DNA of 12,970 bases from BS750m-G77 sp043797735. Lineage in GTDB: Bacteria > Omnitrophota > Gorgyraeia > Gygaellales > Profunditerraquicolaceae. The notes beneath the pieces were generated by a model. The model was not told the origin of the DNA. It was given only the letters and a program-made list of their open reading frames with translations, and made no database searches. A program made the translations under genes and the position numbers. Where the stretch lies: contig JAZDPH010000062.1 of NCBI GenBank assembly GCA_043797735.1, positions 1-12,970 of the forward strand. The letters run 5' to 3'. Numbering within the stretch: the stretch's first letter is position 1; every line of letters begins with the position of its first letter. Shown here in pieces: positions 6,205 through 12,631 of the stretch.

Positions 6205-9200
6205 CTATACCACCGCCATATCCGCATCCAGAGTCTTATCCTTCTTACTGCTCTTATCTTCGGCAAATTTCACCGAGACTATCTTGGATACGCCGGACTG
6301 CTCCATGGTAATGCCGTACATAACGTTGGCGTTGACGATTGTTTTTTTGTTGTGGGTGATGACGATAAACTGCGAGGCTTTGGCGAACTCCTGAAGGATG
6401 AGGCCGAAGCGGTCCACATTGGCTTCATCAAGGGCGGCATCTATTTCATCAAGTATGCAAAAGGGGGAGGGCTTGATCTTAAAGATGGCGAAGATAAGCG
6501 CTATCGCCGACATTGACTTCTCGCCGCCGGATAATAAAAGCACATTCTGCAGTTTTTTGCCCGGCGGCCGGCAGATAATTTCAATTCCCGATTCCAGCGG
6601 GTCTCCCTCGTCAACTAAGAATAGCTGGGCATCCCCGCCGTTAAAGAGCAGGCGGAAATAATTGCGGAACTCCACTTTGACTTTTTCAAAAGTCTCCAGG
6701 AATATCTGCTTGGTGGTGCGGTTAATCTTAAGGATTGCCTGGTGCAGGGATTCCTTGGCGGAGTTCAAGTCGTTTTGCTGCTGAATAAGAAAATCATAGC
6801 GTTTCTTTAGTTCATCATACTCCTCGATTGCCACCAGGTTTACCGTGCCGTAGGAATCAAGCCGTTTTTTTAAAGCGGCTATCTCTTCCGAAAGCGAAGC
6901 GGCAGGAACCTCTTCCGCCGTATCGCCGCAGGCCTGGAGGTCAATCTTATAGGCAGAAAGCATCCTTTCCTTCATCGCCGTATATTTGTATTCTATCTCC
7001 TGCTGGCGCATCTGCAATTGATGCAGGCTCTTTTTTACGCTATCAAGTTCCCCCCTGCCCCACTCTACCTTTTTAACGTAATCATCTGCCCCGGCGCAAA
7101 CCTGCTGGTATTTATCTTCGGACTCCTTAAGCAGGGAGTTCTGCAGTTCTATAACATTGCCTAATTCCTGAAGCCCAACCTCCCCCTCCCTGATTTCCGA
7201 CTCCAGGGCCCCTGTTTTATCCTGAGATTCCTTTACCTGCCTTTGGCTGTTATTCAGAGATTCCTGCCCCTGCAAAAACGCCTCTTCCAGTATTTTAAGG
7301 GTGTTCCGGTCGGAATCAATACGTTTATTCAGGGCCTCTAATTCTGTTTTAAATTGCGTAATAGCCATCAATGCTTCTTCTCTGGCCTTGCTGTTCAGGG
7401 AAATATTTTCTTCCTCCCGCGCAATCCCCTCCCTTATCCGCAGTTCCTGATTATTTAATTGCAATAAATACTCCTGGCAGCTGGCCGTCTTTGTTTTAAG
7501 GAGCGATATTTCACTCTGGGCCTCCTCCAGCTCCAGAAGCATAAGCTCCTCTTCATCCTTAAGCTTATTAAATTGCTCCAGGATGGAGGCACGGGAAGTT
7601 TCTTTATTGGAAAGGGCTATCTGTTGGGCGTGAATCTCCTCTTGCAGGCGGCAAGAGCGCTCATCCAACTGCTGTATCCGGGCTTTCTTTGCTTGGCGGG
7701 CGTTTTTCAGGGCATCCGCCTCTTCCTCTAACTTCTTAATCTGTTCCTGGATTTTCTGCGTATCCAGTTCAATTGGCTTTGCCTCTCCGCTTAAACAGAG
7801 GTTTTCTGCCGGGTTAACTTCCGCGCCGGCATGTATCTTTACCACTAAGCCGCTTATTTTTTCTATGGGCGCCTTATCCAGGTAAATAACCGCGTTCATT
7901 GATTCGCTGATATCTTCGTATTTTGTCTTTAATTTTTCCAGGAATTCCCTGTGAGAGTACAGGGTGATTACTTGTTTTTCCAGGCCTGCGATTTGAGCGT
8001 CAATGCCATCTAAGCAGAGGTTTTCTTCTTTGAGGCTTGAATTTATCCCCTCAATCCTGGAATGGGCCTCCTCGGTTGTTTTTTTCAGGGTTTGGACTTC
8101 GAGGTTGATACTGCTTAAGTTCTCCTCTACCGCGGCCTTCTCCCCGGCTGCTTTTAACCTTTCCAGTTCCAGCCTTTTTTTACGGGCGATATAAATCTGC
8201 TCCTTGGCGCCGAAGTCGGTTATCTCGTTTCTGGTATTGGCTATCTTTACAGCCATCTCCATGATTAGTTTCTTTGCCGCGGCAATCGCATCCAGCGATT
8301 TTTTTATGGAAGAAGCCAGGGAATTCAACTGCGCCTCTTTCTGCTGGAGCTGGAGCGATTTTTCATCAATCTTTTCCTTTAAGCCGCCGTATTGCTGCCT
8401 CATTGCCTCTAATTTTTCCTCATCCGCCGCGCTCCTTGCCTTTAACTGAACTATCTGCTTCTGCAGGTATGTTTCATTTGAGGATAATTCTATTATCTTC
8501 TCCTTATTGAATCCGATATGCTGGTTGGCCCGGGAAATCTGGTTCTCCAGCTCCAGAACCCGGTTCTTTATCGCCATCATCCGCTCTTCCTGTATTTTGA
8601 GCTCGGCCTGGCGGTTGGAGATTCGGGATTCCTCCTCCCTGATTAAATTTAAAAATTCCTCTTGGCGGGCCTCCAGTATTTCAAGCTGAACAATGTTTTC
8701 ATCCCTTTCCCTGAAGAGGCTCCTTCTTTGGATGAACGCATGGTCAAGTTCCCTGGATTTTAATTCTGTAAAAACCTCTTTATATTTACGGGCCTTGTTT
8801 GCCTGCCGCTGGAGGCTGGCGATCTGACGCCCTACCTCGGCGATGATATCATTTACCCTCAAAAGATTCTGTTCGGTTTCCTGGAGCCTTCTTAAACTTT
8901 CCTTTTTCTGCCCTTTGTATTTTGTAATACCTGATGCCTCATCAAAAACCAGCCGTCTCTCTTCGGGCCGGGAGCTTAAGACCAGGTCAATTTTGCCCTG
9001 TGCTACTATGGAGTAACTTTCCGCCCCGACACCCGTGCCCATTAAGAGGTCCTGGATATCCTTTAGGCGCATGAGGTTTTTGTTCAGCAGGTATTCGCTT
9101 TCTCCGGAACGGAAAATCCTGCGGGTAATACAGACTTCGTTATGGTCAAAATTAAAAAACCTTTGCTGGTTATCAAAGGTTAATGATACTTCGGCCATGC

Positions 9201-9426
9201 CCAGAGGTTCCTTTAAATCGGTGCCGTTAAAGATTACATCCTCCATTTGGGAGCCGCGCAGTGATTTTGCCGACTGCTCCCCCAATACCCAGCGAATACC
9301 GTCTAGAAGGTTGCTCTTCCCGCTGCCGTTTGGGCCGACCACCGCGGTAATACCGGGCTCAAACTGCAGGGTTGTTTTATCTAAAAAAGACTTAAAGCCT
9401 ATCAGTTCCAGTTTTTTAAAATACAT
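6205..9426 (-). CDS. smc: Chromosome segregation ATPase SMC with a reduced hinge
   Basis: SMC is the ATP-driven DNA-organising protein that works with ScpA and ScpB. The N-terminal head has the family signature LELIGFKSF, Walker A GPNGSGKSN (31-39) and VAQGKID (141-147). The C-terminal head has the ABC signature LSGGEKS (965-971), Walker B with D993-E994 in ILDEIDAALDE, and the switch histidine H1025 in VITHN. Two coiled-coil arms of about 330 residues each (about 170-503 and 557-900) are heptad-like and rich in Glu, Lys, Gln and Leu. What is odd is the middle: only about 50 residues (505-556) lie where the hinge normally spans about 150-180. The total of 1073 is about 110 short of typical bacterial SMC, while heads and arms look complete. 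There is no CxxC zinc hook, so it is not Rad50-like. The start has TGAGGG 7 nt before ATG and a consensus promoter just upstream. Confidence 0.96.
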   Translation of the reverse strand: MYFKKLELIGFKSFLDKTTLQFEPGITAVVGPNGSGKSNLLDGIRWVLGEQSAKSLRGSQMEDVIFNGTDLKEPLGMAEVSLTFDNQQRFFNFDHNEVCITRRIFRSGESEYLLNKNLMRLKDIQDLLMGTGVGAESYSIVAQGKIDLVLSSRPEERRLVFDEASGITKYKGQKKESLRRLQETEQNLLRVNDIIAEVGRQIASLQRQANKARKYKEVFTELKSRELDHAFIQRRSLFRERDENIVQLEILEARQEEFLNLIREEESRISNRQAELKIQEERMMAIKNRVLELENQISRANQHIGFNKEKIIELSSNETYLQKQIVQLKARSAADEEKLEAMRQQYGGLKEKIDEKSLQLQQKEAQLNSLASSIKKSLDAIAAAKKLIMEMAVKIANTRNEITDFGAKEQIYIARKKRLELERLKAAGEKAAVEENLSSINLEVQTLKKTTEEAHSRIEGINSSLKEENLCLDGIDAQIAGLEKQVITLYSHREFLEKLKTKYEDISESMNAVIYLDKAPIEKISGLVVKIHAGAEVNPAENLCLSGEAKPIELDTQKIQEQIKKLEEEADALKNARQAKKARIQQLDERSCRLQEEIHAQQIALSNKETSRASILEQFNKLKDEEELMLLELEEAQSEISLLKTKTASCQEYLLQLNNQELRIREGIAREEENISLNSKAREEALMAITQFKTELEALNKRIDSDRNTLKILEEAFLQGQESLNNSQRQVKESQDKTGALESEIREGEVGLQELGNVIELQNSLLKESEDKYQQVCAGADDYVKKVEWGRGELDSVKKSLHQLQMRQQEIEYKYTAMKERMLSAYKIDLQACGDTAEEVPAASLSEEIAALKKRLDSYGTVNLVAIEEYDELKKRYDFLIQQQNDLNSAKESLHQAILKINRTTKQIFLETFEKVKVEFRNYFRLLFNGGDAQLFLVDEGDPLESGIEIICRPPGKKLQNVLLLSGGEKSMSAIALIFAIFKIKPSPFCILDEIDAALDEANVDRFGLILQEFAKASQFIVITHNKKTIVNANVMYGITMEQSGVSKIVSVKFAEDKSSKKDKTLDADMAVV

Positions 9427-9444
9427 AATATACCCTCAGAACTC

Positions 9445-9472
9445 ATTATAAAAAGAATGGGTGTTTTGTCAA
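9445..9472 (-). promoter_or_regulatory. Sigma-70 promoter of smc (TTGACA-16-TATAAT)
   Basis: On the minus strand TTGACA (9472-9467) and TATAAT (9450-9445) are separated by 16 bp. Transcription would start near 9438, leaving a leader of about 12 nt that is just long enough to hold the GAGGG ribosome-binding site (9437-9433). The hairpin repeats of locus B lie immediately upstream of the -35 box. Confidence 0.85.
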
Positions 9473-9493
9473 GGGAAGTCTTTTCCACATTAT

Positions 9494-9576
9494 GTCATTG
9501 CGAGGAGCGAGCGTAGCGAGCGACGAAGCAATCTAAAAGAGAGATTGCTTCGCTCCCTTCGGTCGCTCGCAATGAC
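9494..9576. repeat. GTCATTGCGAG / CGAAGCAATC hairpin repeat pair, locus B
   Basis: Unit B1 (9494-9533) runs GTCATTGCGAG to CGAAGCAATC with a GAGCGAGCGTAGCGAGCGAC tip. Unit B2 (9543-9576) is inverted, from GATTGCTTCG to CGCAATGAC, with a CTCCCTTCGGTCG tip. The two are 9 bp apart and together form a larger inverted repeat. The pair lies between the pilZ stop and the smc promoter, so it is at the 3' end of any pilZ transcript. Next to it, GATAGACGATAGACG (9593-9607) is a short tandem repeat. Confidence 0.88.
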
Positions 9577-9619
9577 GTAGACGCAACCGATAGACGATAG
9601 ACGGATATTTCTTTATGAA

Positions 9620-9967
9620 TTAATGCTGATGGGATTTGAGGATGCGTAAAACTAAAGGAATGGGTTTTAGGAGAGAGCCTTCTAATTGAATGCCGACTCT
9701 GTATCTTTCGGAGTCCATCGGCGTAATCCATACGGCCCTGCCCTTAAGGTTAATCACTTGGCCGTTATCCGCCATATGCAGGCGGATATCTAACTGGAGG
9801 CCGGGGGTTAATTTATTTTCCGTTATTATACCGAGGCCCCCTATGCTGATGTCTTGTGTCTTGGCTCCGAGTATCTGCCCGCACAAACTAGGGTCCATTA
9901 AGGCCACGCGGATAGCAACCGCAAACCTTGGAAATGCCCTCCTGTCTTGGAAACCGTTATAAGACAT
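9620..9967 (-). CDS. PilZ-domain protein, probable c-di-GMP receptor
   Basis: A 115-residue stand-alone PilZ domain. The two c-di-GMP-binding motifs are present: RxxxR as R10-A-F-P-R14, right after DR9 near the N-terminus, and D/NxSxxG as D39-I-S41-I-G-G44. A beta-rich barrel follows (about 30-98) with the usual GRAVWI strand and RYRVGIQL near the end. There is no membrane segment or second domain, so it should act as a small cytoplasmic adaptor or as a partner of a motility, adhesion or export protein that cannot be named from here. The ATG at 9967 has GGAGG with a 9-nt gap. It stands alone upstream of smc, with hairpin repeats between them and a long stem-loop in its leader. A diguanylate cyclase gene lies about 3.6 kb away, but a specific link to it is only inference. 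Confidence 0.9.
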   Translation of the reverse strand: MSYNGFQDRRAFPRFAVAIRVALMDPSLCGQILGAKTQDISIGGLGIITENKLTPGLQLDIRLHMADNGQVINLKGRAVWITPMDSERYRVGIQLEGSLLKPIPLVLRILKSHQH

Positions 9968-9997
9968 ACGGCTCGTCCTCCGTTAGAAACATTGGAT

Positions 9998-10070
9998 AAG
10001 TTAGAGGTTAGATGCTGCCTGCCGGCAGGCAGGGATGTTAGACGTCCATTTAACTTCTAACATCTAACTT
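9998..10070. repeat. Long stem-loop in the pilZ leader
   Basis: AAGTTAGAGGTTAGATG (9998-10014) and CTTCTAACATCTAACTT (10054-10070) are inverted repeats with 15 of 17 positions paired. Between them lies a perfect 18-bp palindrome, CTGCCTGCCGGCAGGCAG (10015-10032), and a further GATGTTAGA copy. The block lies between the likely pilZ promoter and its ribosome-binding site, so it should be transcribed as part of the leader. It looks like a fourth repeat kind, seen once in this window. Confidence 0.65.
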
Positions 10071-10093
10071 TTCCAGCATATCTCTAATTAAAA

Positions 10094-10120
10094 GTTATAC
10101 TATAATTACAGCGTTTTCAA
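10094..10120 (-). promoter_or_regulatory. Possible promoter of pilZ gene
   Basis: On the minus strand TTGAAA (10120-10115) and TATAAC (10099-10094) match the sigma-70 boxes at 5 of 6 bases each, but the spacer is only 15 bp. If real, transcription starts near 10087 and gives a leader of about 120 nt that contains the stem-loop at 9998-10070. The short spacer makes this a weak call. Confidence 0.35.
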
Positions 10121-10156
10121 GAGAGAATTAGCTTAGAAAGAAAGGGCTTTCTTAAT

Positions 10157-10282
10157 ACGGTTATCCGGACATCCGGTTATCCGGGTGTGGATATCGGGTT
10201 ATCGGAATATCAGGAATTTTCCCACCGGATACCCGGATATCCGGATGTCCACTACCGGATATCCCGATATCCGGATATCCAC
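10157..10282 (-). repeat. 127-bp octamer-array palindrome, copy 3 (inverted, 126 bp)
   Basis: This copy is inverted relative to copies 1 and 2. Read on the minus strand it has the same plan: three octamers, hexamer GGTAGT, three octamers, a 14-bp centre (GGTGGGAAAATTCC, one base shorter), three octamers, hexamer ACACCC, three octamers. It lies 42 bp beyond the etfA stop. Confidence 0.88.
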
Positions 10283-10324
10283 ATTGCCTGCGCGTATCTG
10301 CGTTAAAAATATGTTAATTATTAT

Positions 10325-11527
10325 TTATTTCCCTAAGGTTTTCTTGAAGTGTTTAGTAAGGGCGGGAACTATCTGAAAGAGGTCGCCGGTAATGCCGTAA
10401 GTCGCCACTTTAAAAATGGGGGCATCCGGGTCTTTATTAATGGCGATGATTATTTTTGAAGACTGCATTCCCACTAAATGCTGAATCTGGCCGGAGATCC
10501 CGCAGGCAAAATAAATCTTGGGGGCGACGGTCCTGCCGGTCTGGCCGACCTGATGTGAATAGGTAATCCATCCTGAATCAACGGCCGCCCGTGATGCCCC
10601 TACCGCCGCGCCTAATGCCTGCGCCAACTCTTCTAAGATTTTGAAGTTTTCCGGCCCCCCCATCCCGCGGCCGCCGGATACGATAATGTCGGCCTCGGCC
10701 AGGTTTATAAGCGCCTCCACCTCCTCTACGATATCAAGGAGTTTTGCCCGCGATACATAAAGGGAGCTGTCAAAGGCCTCGCGGATAATTTTTCCTTTTC
10801 TTGTCTTATCGGGTTCGGACGGCTGCATTACCTTATGCCGGACAGTGGCCATCTGCGGGCGATAATTAGGCGAGATAATCGTGGCCATAATATTGCCGCC
10901 GAATGCCGGGCGGGTCTGCAGTAAAATCTTCTTCTGCGGGTCAATATCCAGGCCGGTGCAGTCAGCAGTAAGCCCGGCCTTTATTTTGACTGCCACCCGC
11001 GAGATTAAAGACCTGCCGATTGAGGTTGCCCCGCAGAGGACTATCTCCGGCTTGTATTTTCGGATAAGTTCAACCATAATGTTGGTATAGGGCTCGTCCT
11101 GAAAATTGGCAATCTCCGGCGCCTGCACCAGATAAATGTTATCCGCCCCGTGCCAGATTAATCCGTCTAACTCCTCATCCAGATTATGCCCGATTAGAAC
11201 CGCGCCTACCTGACAGTGCAGTTTTTCTGCCAGCTCCCGCGCCTTGCCCAGCAATTCGTAGGAGACCGGCTGAATCCTGCCGTTCTTCTGCTCAATAAAA
11301 ACCCAGAGCCCTTTGTAATCTTTGATATCAGGGGTGGCAGAGAGGCTTTGCGGTTTCTGTATTAATATCGCCTTGAACTTACAGGCCGGGACACAAGCGC
11401 CGCAGAGGTTGCATTTATCTAAATCGATTACAGCCTTCTTGTCCAGAATACGTATGGCATCAAAAGGGCAAGCCTTTATGCAGAGGCTGCAGCCGGTGCA
11501 TTTTTCGATGATAATCTGGATAGGCAT
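10325..11527 (-). CDS. etfA: Electron transfer flavoprotein alpha subunit with N-terminal two-[4Fe-4S] ferredoxin domain
   Basis: EtfA carries FAD and passes electrons between its dehydrogenase partner and other carriers. This 400-residue form has an extra N-terminal ferredoxin domain (1-60) with two full CxxCxxCxxxC clusters, C10/C13/C16/C20 and C39/C42/C45/C49. The ETF domain follows (about 70-260), then the FAD-binding C-terminal domain with GGRGMGG (285-291), SRAAVDSGW (312-320), VGQTGRTVAPKIYFACGISG (327-346) and AINKDPDAPIFKVATYGI (362-379). The same fusion is known in CarE of the caffeyl-CoA reductase complex and in lactate dehydrogenase-linked Etf of Acetobacterium woodii. It follows etfB in the same direction, but 156 bp of hairpin repeats lie between them, and its ATG has no Shine-Dalgarno sequence. 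The ferredoxin domain suggests electron exchange with a soluble ferredoxin or an iron-sulphur partner. Bifurcation itself is inferred. Confidence 0.95.
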   Translation of the reverse strand: MPIQIIIEKCTGCSLCIKACPFDAIRILDKKAVIDLDKCNLCGACVPACKFKAILIQKPQSLSATPDIKDYKGLWVFIEQKNGRIQPVSYELLGKARELAEKLHCQVGAVLIGHNLDEELDGLIWHGADNIYLVQAPEIANFQDEPYTNIMVELIRKYKPEIVLCGATSIGRSLISRVAVKIKAGLTADCTGLDIDPQKKILLQTRPAFGGNIMATIISPNYRPQMATVRHKVMQPSEPDKTRKGKIIREAFDSSLYVSRAKLLDIVEEVEALINLAEADIIVSGGRGMGGPENFKILEELAQALGAAVGASRAAVDSGWITYSHQVGQTGRTVAPKIYFACGISGQIQHLVGMQSSKIIIAINKDPDAPIFKVATYGITGDLFQIVPALTKHFKKTLGK

Positions 11528-11540
11528 GTTAATTAAATGG

Positions 11541-11683
11541 GATTGCTTCGTCGCTCACTGCGTTCGCTCCTCGCAATGACAGCTACAGTCGGCCGTAGCG
11601 GAGGTTTAAACCTCCGCTACGGCCTAATACTCGCGTCATTGCGAGCGACTGCGAGCCGAAGGCGAAGCAGGAGCGAAGCAATC
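11541..11683. repeat. GTCATTGCGAG / CGAAGCAATC hairpin repeat pair, locus C
   Basis: Unit C1 (11541-11580) runs GATTGCTTCG to CGCAATGAC. Unit C2 (11635-11683) runs GTCATTGCGAG to CGAAGCAATC with a longer CGACTGCGAGCCGAAGGCG tip. The perfect TTTAAA palindrome (11591-11624) lies between them. The block starts directly after the etfB stop codon and ends 13 bp before the etfA ATG, so it fills the whole gap between two genes that should be co-transcribed. Confidence 0.9.
11591..11624. repeat. Perfect 34-bp palindrome centred on GGTTTAAACC, copy 2
   Basis: The half-site GGCCGTAGCGGAGGTTT is followed by its exact reverse complement, with no mismatch in 34 bp. It lies between the two hairpin units of locus C, inside the etfB-etfA gap. 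Confidence 0.9.
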
Positions 11684-12487
11684 TCAGCAATGTATTTCAC
11701 CCTTGATCAATTCCACCAACTTCCCCGCCACTTCATCCGCCTCGCCAACCAGCATCTGGCCGCCCGCCCGCTGCGGGGGGGTGAAAATTTTTACCACCTG
11801 CGTCGGGGAGCCGTTAAGCCCGATGGCTCGAGGGTCTAAATTAAGTTCCTTCTGGCCCCAGACGGCAATCTTGGCGGATTTGGCGCGCATCATCCCTTTT
11901 AGCGAGGGAAGGCGGGGTTCGTTTATCTCCTTTACTACGGTAAGCAATGCCGGCAGGGAAACCTCTATAATTTCATAACCCTCTTCCATCATCCTTTCCA
12001 CCCGCATCACCTTAACCTTAACCTCATCCTTAACCTTAACCTCTTCTATTTTCTTGACATAAGTTACCTGCGGGATATCAAGGTGCGTAGAGATGCCCGG
12101 GCCTACTTGTGCTGTGTCGCCGTCTGAAGCCTGTTTGCCGCATAAGATCAGATCAAAAGCCCCTATTTTCTTTATTGCTCCGGATAAGGTATAACTGGTG
12201 GCCCAGGTATCGCTTCCGGCAAAGGCGCGGTCGCAAATCAGTATCCCTTCGTCAGCGCCCATTGAAAGCGCCTCGCGCAGGACCGAGTCTGCCTGCGGCG
12301 GGCCCATAGTGATAACCGTTACCTTGCCGCCAAACTTCTCTTTAAGCCGCAGGCCTTCTTCAATAGCATACATATCAAAAGGATTAATGATAGACTTTAC
12401 CCCTTCGCGGATAAGCGTATTGGTCTCGGGGTTTATCCTGACTTCGGTTGTTTCGGGAACCTGTTTTATGCAGATAATTATGTTCAT
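11684..12487 (-). CDS. etfB: Electron transfer flavoprotein beta subunit
   Basis: EtfB pairs with EtfA and holds a second nucleotide, AMP in classical ETFs or a bifurcating FAD in anaerobe ETFs. The start used here is the ATG at 12487 (MNIIICIKQVPET), the standard EtfB N-terminus, giving 267 residues. The 30 codons that the frame allows upstream translate a palindromic repeat and are rejected. Motifs: IKQVPET (7-13), INPFDMYAIEEGLRLKE (34-50), MGADEG (76-81) and LCGKQASDGDTAQVGP (115-130). The DGDTAQVGP form is typical of bifurcating-type EtfB, whereas classical ones read DDDCNQTGQ. The ERxMEEGYEIIEVSLPALLTV signature follows (164-184). An 18-bp duplication encodes EVKVKD/EVKVKV (149-160). 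There is no Shine-Dalgarno sequence. It lies between acyl-CoA dehydrogenase and etfA, with repeat blocks on both sides. Confidence 0.94.
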   Translation of the reverse strand: MNIIICIKQVPETTEVRINPETNTLIREGVKSIINPFDMYAIEEGLRLKEKFGGKVTVITMGPPQADSVLREALSMGADEGILICDRAFAGSDTWATSYTLSGAIKKIGAFDLILCGKQASDGDTAQVGPGISTHLDIPQVTYVKKIEEVKVKDEVKVKVMRVERMMEEGYEIIEVSLPALLTVVKEINEPRLPSLKGMMRAKSAKIAVWGQKELNLDPRAIGLNGSPTQVVKIFTPPQRAGGQMLVGEADEVAGKLVELIKGEIHC

Positions 12488-12517
12488 AGTAAGCTGTCGT
12501 TGCGAATAAGTTTCTTG

Positions 12518-12616
12518 GATTGCTTCGTCGTCCCGACGTATCGTCGGGACTCCTCGCAATGACGAGTCTCGCGTCATTGCGAGCCCCGCCGCCTTCGGCG
12601 GCGAGGCGAAGCAATC
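12518..12616. repeat. GTCATTGCGAG / CGAAGCAATC hairpin repeat pair, locus D
   Basis: Unit D1 (12518-12563) runs GATTGCTTCG to CGCAATGAC with a GTCCCGACG-TAT-CGTCGGGAC hairpin tip. Unit D2 (12573-12616) runs GTCATTGCGAG to CGAAGCAATC with a CCGCCGCCTTCGGCGGCG tip. The block fills the gap between the acyl-CoA dehydrogenase stop and the etfB start. A degenerate GTCGTTGCGAA at 12496 may be a remnant of another unit. Confidence 0.88.
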
Positions 12617-12631
12617 TCTATATGTGTTTAG

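Larger units (their letters stand above)
9968..10324. other. Intergenic region between pilZ and etfA
   Basis: This 357-bp gap holds the pilZ ribosome-binding site and leader stem-loop (to 10070), a possible pilZ promoter (10094-10120) and the third 127-bp-type element (10157-10282). The last 40 bp before the etfA stop hold nothing I recognise. I saw no intrinsic terminator for etfA. Confidence 0.7.

Noticed and set aside
7759..7914. Rad50-type zinc hook in the short SMC middle segment
   Set aside because: Only one cysteine (C544) occurs there and no CxxC pair, and the heads carry the SMC rather than the Rad50 signatures.
3305..10282. CRISPR array
   Set aside because: The 127-bp repeats are dispersed singly over 7 kb, are themselves palindromic, and have genes rather than short spacers between them; no cas gene is present.
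12488..12577. Thirty-codon extension at the start of etfB
   Set aside because: It covers part of hairpin repeat locus D, and EtfB proteins normally start with the MNIIICIKQVPET-like sequence found at 12487.
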